A DNA stretch of 64,000 nt from Guadua angustifolia (Eukaryota > Streptophyta > Magnoliopsida > Poales > Poaceae): the NCBI GenBank assembly GCA_036346375.1, contig CM070508.1, positions 24,186,852 to 24,250,851 on the forward strand. Direction: 5' to 3'. Shown here piece after piece: positions 12,557 to 23,469 of the stretch. The notes under the pieces are model-generated. The model saw only the letters and a list, made by a program, of their open reading frames with translations. It was not told the origin of the DNA and did no database searches. Numbering within the stretch: the first letter of the stretch is position 1; each line of letters starts with the position of its first letter. Position numbers and translations under genes: made by a program.

Positions 12557-13133
12557 ATAATATAACATCTAAGAACCTAGAATAGATATGCTTGTATTGG
12601 AGGAAATGACCATTACATAGACGCTTGATGATGCGGATGTTCTCTCTTTTACAGACTATGTATACCCATCTTACATTGTACACATTACTACAAAAGGGGC
12701 TATATTAGACACGCCATCACTGACGGTTTTTCTCGAAAACTGTATGTGATGTATTTCGGGCACATCGCAAACGGTTTGTGGTTGAAACCATCTGCAATAT
12801 CGGATTATCACAGACAATTTTATCCACAAACTGTCTGTGATGAAAGCGAGAAGTTCATAGTCGGTTTGTGGATAAAACCATTTGTGATGAGAGAAATATC
12901 ACAGACGCTTTTATTGACAAACCGACTGTGATGATAGGTAGAACTTCACAGACGGTTTTTGGATAAAATAGTTTGTGATAGAAATAGCACAAACGATTTT
13001 ATCTATAAACCGTCTGTGATGATCAATTCTAATAAATAAATGTTATTCCTTAACTGTCAGTGAATACTCCAGAATAGTATACACACGAAACATGCTTTAC
13101 ATATATATAAGAACTAGTTTCTTGCATTATATA
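12557..13133. repeat. Remainder of block a with CACTA-like subterminal repeats
   Basis: After a stretch shared with 27171-27290 and 50545-50690 comes ATTACTACAAAAGGGG (about 12686), resembling a CACTA-type terminus. It is followed to about 13025 by repeated, alternately oriented copies of TCACAGACGGTTTTATC and its complement, a pattern typical of En/Spm (CACTA) subterminal regions. The same array occurs at 50688-51060. The segment ends with GCATTATATA at the Harbinger insertion point. No gene is seen. Confidence 0.6.
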
Positions 13134-13642
13134 GGCCATGTTTGGATGGGCTAAAACTAATTGTTAGCTAGCTAATGGCTAGAGCTAATTATTAGCCAGC
13201 TAATAATTAGCCTATCTAAAATTAGCCCAGGACTGTTTGGATACATGGCTAATGGTTGGGCTAATTTATTAGAAAAGTCATGTCTACCCCTCATAAAAGC
13301 TGGTGATTCACATTAATTGGCTTCTTAATTTTCAGAATAGCTAACGACTAGAGGAAGCAATCCAGTTTCAATGTTAAATGCATTGTTCACGGATGTCTCT
13401 GCTGGTGATTCACAATAATCAGCAGATGTCTCTGCTTCAACGTAAATTGGATTCACAATAATCAACCGATGTCTCTGCTGGTGATTCACAATAATCAACA
13501 ATGTCTCTGCTTGAACAGGTGATTCATAATTTCCAGAATAGCTAACGACAAGAGGAAGCAATTCACAGGAACGACATTGACAACTCGATAAAATCCAGTA
13601 CACATGTTGGGAAAATGAAAATATCCATGGTTCGCAACAAGA

Positions 13643-14954
13643 CTACCTCGAACACTCTCGCCTAGCAAACAAAGCGTTAGCGATACTATCTCGAAAGTCA
13701 TTCATGTTTTGATCTTCATCTCCTAGATGAGTCATAGCGCCACTTCGATGAGATGAAGAGGATGCCGGGAATGGAAGATACCCTTCATAACGATCACACA
13801 AGTCAAAGTCTTGATCTGCCATTGCACTTTCGCGAATGAAGTTGTGAAGGGCCATACAAGCAAGAATTATTTTGCTTTGCTTCTCCATTGGATACCTTGG
13901 CAAGTCCAATAAGATTCTCCATTTCATCTTCAAAACCCCAAAAGAATGCTCGATGACATTTCTAAGAGATGAATGGACAAAATTAAATACTTCCTTTTTC
14001 CCGTTGGGTGTCGGTCCTTGTCAAAACTCCGGTAAGTGATATTTCGTTCCCTTGTAGGGTGCAAGATAGCCCGGTCGGTTAGGGTACCCAGAGTCCACAA
14101 GATAAAATTTGCCTAAGAACATAAGAAATTGTGTAAATAGAAACACTATTATGCATTCAACTACGTAAGATGCAATGTAAGATGACAACAACTAAGTTTA
14201 CCTGTTGGTGGATGTGGAAACTTGACACACCATATTTGCGAATGGCATCATTAAACACTCTCATGTCATGTACTGAGCCTGGCCACCCCGCGACAACAAA
14301 GGTAAATCTCATGTTAAAGTCGCATATAGCTAACACATTCTGAGTAGAGTATCCGTGGCGCCCCACATGTTGAAGGACTTTTGAAGCCGGCACCACAACA
14401 GGTACATGTGTCCCATCGATTGCTCCAATGCAATTATCAAAATATGGTGAAAATCGAGGAGCTTGCAATCTCGGATGCACCGACTGAAATTCTGGATCTA
14501 TAGGATTGATAATGTCTGCTAAGAGCTTGAAAACACTCTGCAACACTTGGTCAAACTTTCGACTAACCGTCTCGGTTGACCTCTCAAAACAATTTTCAGC
14601 TTGTCTAATTGATTGAGGGGCACCAATGATCCACAAGAACATGGCTAGAGCCTCTACAGATGACATCTTTTTTGATGACTTCAAGCCATATGATGAGACT
14701 AGCAAATTATGTAGCCTTTCAAATAGTGCCCTACTCATCCTAAACATGTTGTAACAAGATGTGGGATTATTGAGGGTTCTTCTAACCCAATCATATCCAC
14801 TCAGTTCTGGTTCCCTCGTTGGAGCTTTGCTCATAAAAGAATCATAGTAGAACATACCAATCATGCATGCAATGGCCATATATCGACGTTTCCTCCTCTG
14901 ATGCTCCAGGACCAACTCAATTGTTTTGTCATCCTCATCACTTGAAAAATCCAT
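13643..14954 (-). pseudogene. Harbinger DDE transposase (DDE_Tnp_4 type), broken
   Basis: Exon 1 (14954-14202) starts MDFSSDEDDKT and runs through a helical N-terminal part to CIGAIDGTHVPV, with the first catalytic Asp, and WPGSVHDMRVFNDA. After a GT-AG intron (14201-14113), exon 2 carries YLVDSGYPNRPGYLAPYKG with the second Asp. The Glu lies in VIEHSFGVLKMKWRIL (about 13930-13960), and the protein closes at 13643. Two lesions are visible. A one-base frameshift occurs near 14220: the expected frame through the donor is FPHPPTG, but the open frame reads SSFHIHQQ. An in-frame TGA lies at 14023-14021, where EF*QGPTPNG probably had Arg (a CGA to TGA change). All three DDE residues survive, so the loss looks recent. 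Confidence 0.85.
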
Positions 14955-15287
14955 CTACAAACAGCCACAAACATGTTTTAGCCACAACCCAAGTGTTAAT
15001 AGAAGATATGGTAGAAGCACACACATGACAGACATGTCAACATACACAGGTAAACATGCACAAGTGCATTCAGTAAACATGACAGACATGTAAACATACA
15101 CAGGTAAACATGCATAAGTGCGCATGGATATATATTAGGATTCAAACACAATAAAGATAAGTGCACTCGGTTCACATACACAGGTCAACACATAGTTCAT
15201 AGTACCGGTTCACAAACATATAGTTGACAGAGTCATGCATTAGTTCAGACATGATAGGTACTCATGCTAAAGTTTTATCCATCTAAA

Positions 15288-16196
15288 CTAGTACAACTTT
15301 TTCATCTGGCACCACCTCTTCAACCAAACCAGCCTTGCTTCTTTTGTACTGAATTTCATGAAAATCCGACGGTTTTCAGCTTTCAAAAACAACTGTGTAG
15401 CCATGAAATACTCGATGCTATCTTCCGGTGCCCCACATTCCACAGCCAAATCCAACACTTTATCCATGGATTCAGCCATATGATCACCCTGTAGCACTTG
15501 TTGTGTAGCAGCACTTTCAGCCTTAAAATTGTCAACCAGGTTCTTCATAATCTTGACCATTGGACTTTTTGTCTTTTTACATGGACTATTGGCAGTTGTA
15601 TTTGTGCTACCAGCCCTCTTAAGGGTACTTGTAGTCATAGGGCTCCCGTCAAACTCATCGTCTTCGTCGCCATTGTCCCTTTCATCACATTCTTGTCCAG
15701 GAATACATGAGGAGGAACCATCTATGGCCAAATTCTCGAACATCTGCTCAAGAAGATGTAGATTTTTCGGGGGGCCATGCCTTAGCTTCTTCCACTCAGA
15801 TTTATTCTGAATTAAAAAAATGATATTAGTTCTGTCATAATAGAACAGACAAACAAGCTGTATGCATTGGAAAAAGGATTTGTTTACCTTTGTGTGATCT
15901 TTCCAGAACTTGTCATCAGCCACCACAGTGCCATTAGATCGTCCCAATCCAATTTGCTTGTTGAGCCACAACCAAAACTGGTACAGCCCCTTTAGCTGAT
16001 CCCATCTGTTCTTTAATTGCTTTCTAGAGTGTCACAGTTTAACGCTTATGAAATACTTCTCAGCTAAGTTCTTGTACCCTCTATTGGTCATGAAACCATT
16101 GTTGGTATTTCCAGCCCTTTTTTCCTCAAGGCAAATGTCACAGAAAACAAATGTGTTCTCGGAGGTCCAATTTGCCTTGTCAAGTTCCTGATCCAT
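15288..16196 (-). pseudogene. Harbinger ORF1, Myb/SANT-like DNA-binding partner protein, broken
   Basis: A minus-strand frame starts MDQELDKANWTSENTFVFCD (16196), continues NRGYKNLAEKY, and after an in-frame TGA (16034-16032) reads HSRKQLKNRWDQLKGLYQFW. This is the trihelix/Myb-DNA-bind_3 pattern of PIF/Harbinger ORF1 proteins. A GT-AG intron separates KFWKDHTK (about 15889) from NKSEWKKLRHGPPKN (about 15810). The C-terminal part has an acidic patch (ERDNGDEDDEFDG), a basic patch (PCKKTKSP) and a conserved end (FLKAENRRIFMKF). ORF1 normally binds the transposon ends and helps bring the transposase to DNA. The single stop appears to be the only lesion. Confidence 0.75.
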
Positions 16197-16909
16197 CTAG
16201 TATAGATTTGTATAATAGTACATACAAGGCAATTGAATACATGTAAGATGATGTATCAGCACACTAAAAACATGCACCTTGCCTATTCATGTGAAAGATG
16301 ATGTGTATAGTTTCCAAACGAAATTAGTGTGTATTCTTCTAGTAATTAACAGATGCTACTAAAAATATATCCCACTGAAACCTCACAAACAAGCAGAAAT
16401 GAATGCTCTTCCTATGCCTAGATCCTGTTTCAGTGAATGAATGGTGTGACCATGTCTGATCTTGAACCAAGGTAGATGGCCATGGTTCAGTTCAGACTTG
16501 GAGCAAGCCAATCGCCAGTAATCGCTATTAGGTATAAGATATTGTCGCCCCAGTCTTAGGATATGCCACAATGCAGGCAGATCTATGTTAATTAACGTAC
16601 CCATAAATCTGACTCCATTTGAAAGCCATGGATCTTGCACTTTCTGTTTTGTGGAGATTTCCCATTTTCGATTTTATGATTGCTAGGAATATAATCTACT
16701 GGACATTCTGAGGACGTAAAAGGGGCTCCAAGTTGACAAGATGCAATGGAATTGATTGGCTTGCTCCATAACACATACTAATCAACTAGCACGGTATTAG
16801 CTGTCACTAAGATGAAATACATCGACACTAGTGAGCAATCAAAATCAACCTCCAGAAATACATCAACACTAGCATGCATCAGCAATGAGTAAACAGCATC
16901 CATCAGCTT

Positions 16910-17537
16910 TCACAAGCAGTCAATGGTGCTCACCAAAGGTTCTTGCATGAAGTCTTCCTCCTCTTCTTCTAGGCCATCGCCTCCATCATTTGCCGCAAGA
17001 GTTGCTCCACTACCTTCAGCGGTAGAGTGTATTGCAGCAGCCTGCCGAGGTAGAGCAGCACTTGCAGCAACCTGCCGAGGTAGAGCAGCACTTTCAGCAA
17101 TGGCGGAGGTGGACCGAGTGCTTCCACGATTGCCTCTGCTACCAACTCTGATTGTGCGAGGAGCGCGAAATGGTGGCACGGCCGAGCCGGCTGCATCTCC
17201 ATCGGATCGAGTGCATGCCAACGCACCCCCGCGGCCTGATTTGCTAGTTGGATGACCACCTTGGCCTCGGTGTATGCTGACGACATCTGAACCCCCACCT
17301 CCGATTGAAGGATCCCTTGTACATCGAGAGGTTGGGGAATTCGTTCGCCTGCGCATTAAGGTCGATGGCGAATGAACCAAGCCGAGTAGGCACGCCGCGC
17401 CCATCCTCAGAGGGCTGCGTCCGCGAGAAGAAGTCCATGTTGGCGGGTGCGGCAGGTGCGGCGATTGGCGCGATGGAGTCGGTTTGCGAGCAAAAATCGA
17501 ACAATCCCTGCTGCTCGTGCTGCCCATCACCATCCAT
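16910..17537 (-). pseudogene. 5' exon of the Harbinger ORF1 region, frameshifted
   Basis: The minus-strand frame from 17537 (MDGDGQHEQQGLFDF) reads MDFFSRTQPSEDGRG and FAIDLNAQANEFPNLSMYKG. Near 17305 it shifts into the frame that continues SIGGGGSDVV and ends in an acidic stretch (DGLEEEEEDFMQEP) before a stop at 16910. It lies inside the Harbinger element and upstream of the Myb-like ORF on the same strand, so it is probably its N-terminal exon or a separate accessory ORF. Two near-identical 36-bp segments around 17040-17100 make a small internal repeat. The shift position is approximate. Confidence 0.5.
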
Positions 17538-18142
17538 CGCGGGCGAACTACGCAGAGAGACAGAAACTTGTGAGCCCTGGTGAAGGAAGGAGGACAGAGC
17601 TCAGGGAGGGAGGAGATTGACGAAATACCTGATGGGAGGCGGCGGATTTGAGAGGTTCAGCGGCAAATCAGAGCGTGCGGCGACGGCAGATGGCGGATCT
17701 GAGAGGTTCGGTGGCAAATCAGAGCGTGCGGCGACAGCAGACGGTGGACCTCGTAGATTGATGCGATGCCTGTCGGAGGGAGATGGCCAGTGACGGGGAG
17801 GGACCGTGGAGTGCAGCCAGCGGTGGAGCCGCGTGCGGCGCCGCCGACCGCCCGCGCAAGAGGAAGTTCACCGTCGCCGGGTCGCACGGATTGGGGAAGG
17901 GAGCAGACGCATGGGTGAGGAAGTCTGGAAGTGAGGATAATGCGCGCTGAGGGTATTTTCAACTTTTCACATGTGCTTTCCTGCTATTAGCCCAAATTAG
18001 CTCCCTCCCATCAACTAATGGGCTAGTTGTTAGCTGAGGGGTTAGCTAAAAATTAGTCCACCTATTAGTCTTCCTGTTTGGATAGACTAGGACTAATTTT
18101 TAGCCAGCTAACAATTAGCCCAAGGATCCAAACATGGCCATA

Positions 18143-18760
18143 TATGAGAACAAACTTCTTGCATGCATCACAATATACAAAAGTTTCCCTACAAAAACTA
18201 CTGGATCGGAAAGACTACTAGAAAACATTACTTAGTCGAACTGGTCCTCGTCGTCGAAGTCATCGCTCGATCGTCAGAATCTCGCCGAACTGCTCTGTTC
18301 AGGTCATCCTCCGGCTCCCGGTAATCACGATGGCCTCTCGACGAAGTCGTAGCTATCGTCGTCATCGTCGGAGGAGGATGTTGGCGGTGAACGCTCCTGC
18401 CCGACGATGACGCTTGAGACGACGGCGGGACCGGTGCTGCCTGACACGGCGAGCGACGAACTGGGCAGTGGATTCATTGATTTGGCGCCAGCGTGGCGCC
18501 GTAGCCATTGTTGTAGGGGTCTCGGAGGCGAAGACAGTGGTGGCAGCGAAGGGTTAGTCGGCAGTACTGGAGGCGAAGGCGGTGATGGTGCGAAGCCTTT
18601 GTCGAAGGCTAGGCGGTGGAGCCAACAGAGGAGGGGATGTCTTCCTTGATGCTTATGGCGGCGTCAGAGGAGATGTCTTTTTTGTTGGTCGATGGAGTAT
18701 AGAGGCAGTCGAGGCTCTTTGTTCTCATATATTGCTGCCAAAGTGCAATTAACAATCTGC
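18143..18760 (-). pseudogene. Pro-rich/acidic-tail gene, relic copy 1
   Basis: This region is the counterpart of the better preserved copy at 51213-51700. The minus-strand motif STNKKDISSDAAISIKEDIPSSVGS is still readable in parts (segments STNKKDISSDAA and EDIPSSVGS), but the Pro-rich centre and acidic C-terminus are split over frames and contain stops. It lies downstream of mTERF copy 1 in the same orientation, as in the other units. The function is unknown and no domain is recognised. Confidence 0.5.
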
Positions 18761-19772
18761 ATTGGGGAAACAAAACGCTGCTTGGAACACGATTTTCAAA
18801 GTGGAATTTGAACAGATGGTTTTAATTCTCTCAGAAGATGAAACGATCAACTCGAAATACTGTGCATGCAGGGATGCCGGATGCAGTACACATGCCACAA
18901 ATAATGATACTAGCAAATGGCAAAGATCAAGAAAAGAGACACGGCAATGCGAAAATATTGTGGCTGTGATGTCCTAGACTGCGTAGAATATCTGGGGTAA
19001 CCAAACTAGTTAATTAACAAGCATGAATATCTAGGGTAACCAAACTAGTTCATTAACAAGCATGAATATCTAGTTGCTCCTTGCAACACTAATAGTACAC
19101 AAGTGTTTGATAGGAAGTTCCTCTAGTGATTTTGGCCACAACCCGAAGACAAACTAGCCAAGCCTCAATGGAAGTAATGGATAAACAACCAGCAATTGAA
19201 ATGGGAGTAATCAATTAAGCAACACACACACACAGAGGAGAAAAGAGGCAGCTAACGCTGTCAAAATCCTGTTAGCTCAAGCAAGAGCTGATAACAACTT
19301 AACATGGAACTTAAGGATAACGTTACATCAGGCATCAGTGCACACAAGGCTCCGACTTTTGGCGGACTAGGAGTTTTGCTCTTTTCGCCGCCTTTCTGTT
19401 GCTTTATATTCGCTCCCCCCCCCAGAGATTGTTAACTGTTCTATAAATTAATTTTCTGCTGTACTCATGACTTTCTTCCTTTAATGCAAGGGAGAGCTCC
19501 TGCCATTTTCTTTCAAAACATCAGGCATCAGCAGTGACTAGTGAAAGACGAGCAGTAAGGCACCAAAATAAGACAATGCAGTTCTTCCATACACATCCAT
19601 AATTCAAGCTTGGATTGTGAGCAATCAGATCATTAGTGGTTCTATTGCTGAGACTAAGAATTAAGAAAGTCTGTACCATGGACAGTATGCAGCAAATGGG
19701 CATCAGCTGCAATGTTACCATTGAATAGCTTTTGGCCTGAAGGATACAATAAATCTTTCATAACTCAAGATG
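18761..19772. repeat. Region 3' of mTERF copy 1, paralogous to 47028-47633 and 51780-52854
   Basis: This non-coding stretch is duplicated in all three units. A 39-bp segment (GGGTAACCAAACTAGTT core) is tandemly doubled at about 18989-19066 only here. A CA-rich microsatellite lies at 19220-19235. The three-unit comparison reveals a LINE-like insertion at 19339-19517. Unit 2 lacks about 230 bp present here (after ACACTAATA). The short plus-strand ORF starting MGKQNAAWN recurs in units 1 and 2 but is not clearly a gene. Confidence 0.7.
19339..19517 (+). mobile_element. 5'-truncated LINE 3' end with 14-bp target duplication
   Basis: The 179-bp insertion is flanked by ACATCAGGCATCAG at 19325-19338 and again at 19518-19531; mTERF units 2 and 3 have a single copy of this site. 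It ends GAGCTCCTGCCATTTTCTTT then CAAAA, like plant non-LTR retrotransposon tails that finish in TTTTCTTTCAAAA. A long, variable-length duplication and an A-rich 3' end are hallmarks of target-primed reverse transcription. Confidence 0.75.
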
Positions 19773-20981
19773 TCAAAGTTGGATTTGACAGGGCACTTCC
19801 CCAGCACAAGCTGCAGCATAAGCATCTGCGAGCCCCGGAACACTGTCCTCGTGGTGGTCAATGAACCTTGATTTAAACCTCTCCTTGCTAACAGCAGCTA
19901 ATGTGTAAAAGACAGACTTGCTCTCCAGCAATCCCTTAGCCTGCAGGACCTTCATGACATAATGCCGGGGAACTAGCCGCTTCTCCAGGCTGTACAGGAA
20001 TAGCGTAGGCCTTTGCACAATGTACTGTGGCTCCAAACCGATCTCGTTGATCAGGAACTGTACCTTGCGGCGGAAAGACTCCTTAGAGATTCTCAAAATG
20101 GTTGGCTGCTTGCGCACCGCGATACCAATCTCGGCCTCGGAGCAACCAAGAGTCGTCTTGAAAAACTCGATCTTAGAGGCGACCATCTCTTCACTGATAC
20201 AGGCGACGGATGCCACCGCTTGCCTAAACATCCTGGAGCTGCGGGGCACGCCAAGCTCCTCAGCGCGCAGCACAAACGTCTCCACGCGCTTTGGGTTGAA
20301 CACAAGCACCCACGCGAAAGTTGAAGACAGCCTGACGATATCGCAAACACTTAGCCCGCATTGACGAAGAAGCGCGATGTTAGGCTTGATCACCTTCTCA
20401 AGGCTCGTGGCTAGGATTCCGTTATTCTTCTTCATGACCGCGAGGAGCAGGTCAAATGAGCCGTAGAAGGAGATCAAGAACTCGAGCTTGGGGACGACGT
20501 CGCGGGAGCGGGAGCGGAAGATGCGGGAGCCGACCAGGAGGAAGCGGGCGATCTGGGGAGCGGGCAAGCCGAGGCGGTCGCGGAGGGCGGCCAGGCGAGG
20601 AGCGACGCTCTCCGCCCGGGCGCCGAGGAGCAGCGGGTCGGTGGCAACGACGGCGGCGATATCGGGGCGGGAGAGGCCGGCGCCGGAGAGGAGGGTGATG
20701 ACGGCGTCGGGATTGGAGGCCGAATCGAGGCGGAGGCAGGGGAGTTCCTCTTCCTTGAATGATCTCCTGCACGTTCTGGATGCTTCATTGAACGCTTTCT
20801 TGGAAGCTTTGAGTGCTTGGGCCGGGGGGAGACCGCAGGTGGTGACGAGGTAGTCCTCGATGGAGAAGGGGGCGGGGGAGGTGGACGTCGAGAAGAGGAG
20901 GAGGCGCCGGCGGTGGAGAGGAAAGGAGGGTCGGGGGGCGACCCGGAGGAGAGGGAGAAGGTGGTTTCGGAGGTGCATCAT
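19773..20981 (-). CDS. mTERF family protein, tandem copy 1 (402 aa)
   Basis: This single-exon gene encodes a plant mTERF protein, a family of helical-repeat nucleic-acid-binding proteins of mitochondria and chloroplasts that act in organelle transcription, splicing or translation. Residues 1-40 are Arg/Ser/Leu-rich with no acidic residue (HLRNHLLPLLRVAPRPSF), as in an organelle transit peptide. Repeats of the form LxxxGLSxxDIaxxvxxxPxLL are seen at about 97-119, 134-156, 205-228, 272-297 and 308-332, and the C-terminus is VPCQIQL. Length (about 400 aa) suits the family. The start is the first of two Met (MMHLRN), which is conserved in all three copies. A two-residue Ser-Arg insertion (FRSRSRD, about 155-161) distinguishes this copy. 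The frame has no lesion. The family is sure; the RNA or DNA target is unknown. Confidence 0.92.
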   Translation of the reverse strand: MMHLRNHLLPLLRVAPRPSFPLHRRRLLLFSTSTSPAPFSIEDYLVTTCGLPPAQALKASKKAFNEASRTCRRSFKEEELPCLRLDSASNPDAVITLLSGAGLSRPDIAAVVATDPLLLGARAESVAPRLAALRDRLGLPAPQIARFLLVGSRIFRSRSRDVVPKLEFLISFYGSFDLLLAVMKKNNGILATSLEKVIKPNIALLRQCGLSVCDIVRLSSTFAWVLVFNPKRVETFVLRAEELGVPRSSRMFRQAVASVACISEEMVASKIEFFKTTLGCSEAEIGIAVRKQPTILRISKESFRRKVQFLINEIGLEPQYIVQRPTLFLYSLEKRLVPRHYVMKVLQAKGLLESKSVFYTLAAVSKERFKSRFIDHHEDSVPGLADAYAAACAGEVPCQIQL

Positions 20982-22300
20982 GGCGGCTGCGGCGACAGCG
21001 GCGGCGGGTCGCCCCCGCCTTGTGGTGAGGGGACTGGTGCCTGGCCGCCTGGGTAAGGTCAGCTCCTGTTACTCTGACCCGTTGTTCACTCACCAAGAGG
21101 CTGGAAACGGGCCCCAGTTGGCACAAGTGATCTGGGCTTTTGCCACCAGGTAGAGCCTAGACGAAAGGAATTTCTCAGGAAAAATGAAAAACAATTCAGT
21201 GTAACGGAAAGTTTTTTTATAAGGGGAGTTTAGATTGCATGCTTCAAAGAATTTCATGGAGAAATCTATCTATCAATTATATTATTAAAAAACCAAAAAA
21301 ACTATCTTGTTTGCTCTTAAGGGCTATAATTCTCTTGCTAATCGAAGGAAAAAAAAACATCTGCATCGTCGATTTTGGTGATCAAGATTACAACGATGTA
21401 GATTAATTACATATGTACGAGGGCTGTTACAATTGTACAGGGAATAGAGTTGTATTTCCATCAGAAGTGTTATAGTTGTATAAACAACATTATGTTTAAA
21501 TATAAATATATGAATCATAACATCCAATTGTGCAATTGCGTAGAAAATTCGGCTAGTTATATTATTAAAACAAAGGCAAAAAAAAGCCACTTGTTCTCTC
21601 TCAAGGGTTAGTAATTACCACATTAATCAGAGGAAAAACATCCATGTTGTTGATTGTGGTGCGTCTAGATTATAATGGTGGAGATCGATCATATATATAC
21701 TAGGGCTACTACAGTTGTATAAGAAATTCAATTTTATTTTAGATCACACATATTAAAGTTGTCTAACAAATAAAATTCTATTAAATTTAGGTACATGTAT
21801 TACAGTATCTAGCTGCACAAGAATCGACTAGTAATTATATTATTAAAGAAAAGAAAAAAAAGGCCACCATGTTCACTCATCGTCATTAGATTTGTATAAA
21901 AATTTAGCTTAATCTCCAAAAATAAACATACCTATTGTATCGAGTCGCGCAATGTTGTGGGATATTCAACCAGTTCATACATACTTTGGAGGAATTCTAA
22001 CACGAGGTCTAACCTCATATTACAAATTTCTTTGGGAGCTGCAATGCATTTTCTCCGTCTTACCGCACCGCCATCGATCTGTTTCTAAAATCATTCGCAT
22101 TATCTAGAAACAAAATTATATACAACCACTCCAACTCTTTATATCTTGACAGTAAATAGTTGAGATATCAGATGATTTTTTTTTCCTTACCAGCCCACCG
22201 ATATCCTACTATCACTTACAAGTAACATTGAATTTCTGCGTTTCAGATGGAACCGCCAATTACCTGAATGAGCACACATCGCAATGTCTATGGATGATGT

Positions 22301-23025
22301 CTTCGTCGTGGCGAACTTAATGCTCCTCGGACCTTCACCTGCAGTAGTTGTTCCTCGTCACGACGAGGTGCGTACATGCGAAGGCGCTCCTCATGAGCCT
22401 TCAATGAACTGAGCACTTGCTGCAACTTTTTGGTCTTCAAATCAGCAAACTCCTCAATTGTTGTGGCGAGTTGTGCATACTTCTCAGGGACGGATCGCAG
22501 CACCTTCTTAACGACATATGGCTCCTCCAGATTGTCGCCAAGGCCCCTGATTTGGTTCACCAAACTCGTCACCTTGCGCTTGTAATCGTCGACGGTGTCA
22601 TTCTCCCCCATGCGTAGGTTTTCAAACTCCCATCGCAAAGAATTGAGTTTGACTTCTTGTACACGATCATCACTAAGAAATATCGTGCGCAAGGTATCCC
22701 ACGCATCTTTCGCGCATTCCTTATCAGCAATCTGCATCAAAATATCCTCACCTACAGCACCGAAGATGATCGCTAGGGGGGTTTGATCCTTGGACTCCTC
22801 TACCTGCTCACCTTCCTTCGGCTCAACTGCGCTCCACACCTTTTGGGCGAGCATGTTTGCCTTCATCTTCACCACCCACGAAGGATAGTTGGTATGTGAG
22901 AGGATATGGTAAGGCAAAACTATTGCCCCCTCCTTTACTTGTGTTGTTGATGAAGACGATGCATCCGGATTCTTCACAATGCTCACACCAGATCCAGGAG
23001 TCTTCCATGCCGACGACGAAGACAT
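22301..23025 (-). pseudogene. Copia gag (UBN2-type) N-terminal part, 3' truncated
   Basis: The frame starts MSSSSAWKTPGSGVS and carries the copia gag signature: LSHTNYPSWVVKMKANM near residue 43, AKDAWDTLRTIFL near 106, LRMGENDTVDDY near 137, and VVKKVLRSVPEKY near 167. Coding is uninterrupted up to the point where the element is cut; the last residues run into flanking sequence and stop at 22288. No zinc knuckle is reached. Gag forms the particle that packages the element's RNA; this remnant cannot do so. Confidence 0.8.
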
Positions 23026-23469
23026 CTTCCTTAATCAACAAGATACTCACACAGAGTATACACACGATTGATTGAAACTCACACAGAGTTGAACAAGAAA
23101 AATCACACAGATTTTTCTTGGATACTAACTAGCTCGATACCAATTGTTGGTCCGGTACTCAACTGAGTCTCACACGCTGCAGTAGTATTTTTCTTGCCGG
23201 GGCTGAACACAAAGTTCTTTGAGACGTTAACTCAGCTCACCCATTTTTCTTATATTCCTTGTTCCCAATTTATACAAAGGCTAACAACTAGATTACATGC
23301 ATGCATTCACCACTCACATAGCTGACTTTGAATGTGCCCACCATGCACATTATTCTAGCTTAACTCATGGGTGCATGTAACTGAACTCATTCAAGCATAC
23401 ACATGCATGCATGTAACTGATCCACTAATTAACCAAAAACAAACGTACTCTCAAGATTATTCTCCAACA
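22301..23469 (-). mobile_element. Truncated Ty1/copia element: 5' LTR, primer site and partial gag
   Basis: Read on the minus strand, an LTR starts TGTTGGAGAATAATC (23469) and ends CCGGACCAACA (23145), 325 bp long. It is followed by TGGTATCGAGC (23142-23132), close to the initiator-Met tRNA primer site. Then comes a leader and gag from 23025. The element stops abruptly at 22301 inside gag, joining the F-box stub at GATGATG, so the rest of gag, all of pol and the 3' LTR are lost. Confidence 0.8.

Larger units (their letters stand above)
13134..18139 (-). mobile_element. PIF/Harbinger DNA transposon, 5.0 kb, decayed
   Basis: The termini are GGCCATGTTTGGAT at 13134 and its reverse complement ATCCAAACATGGCC ending at 18139, flanked by ATA (13131-13133, 18140-18142). 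Block c holds the empty site at about 51119-51135 (GCATTATATATATGAG), which supports a 3-bp target duplication. Both ends are rich in the short inverted motif TTAGCTAGCTAA/AATTAGCC. Both standard PIF/Harbinger proteins are present on the minus strand: a Myb/SANT-like ORF1 and the DDE transposase. Both carry stops, so the element is not autonomous now. Confidence 0.9.

Noticed and set aside
18762..18977. Plus-strand 71-codon ORF starting MGKQNAAWN, shared with 47028-47216
   Set aside because: Shared only because the DNA is duplicated; the unit 3 copy lacks the start and frame, and no family is recognised.
20013..20364. Plus-strand ORFs of 103 and 114 codons that recur opposite each mTERF copy (also 47874-48225 and 53095-53446)
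   Set aside because: They are antisense shadows: their conservation follows from the conserved mTERF coding strand, and they have no recognisable family features.
20456..20853. Arg/Gly-rich and Pro-rich ORFs opposite or out of frame in the GC-rich part of mTERF copies
   Set aside because: Low-complexity translations of a high-GC coding region in wrong frames.
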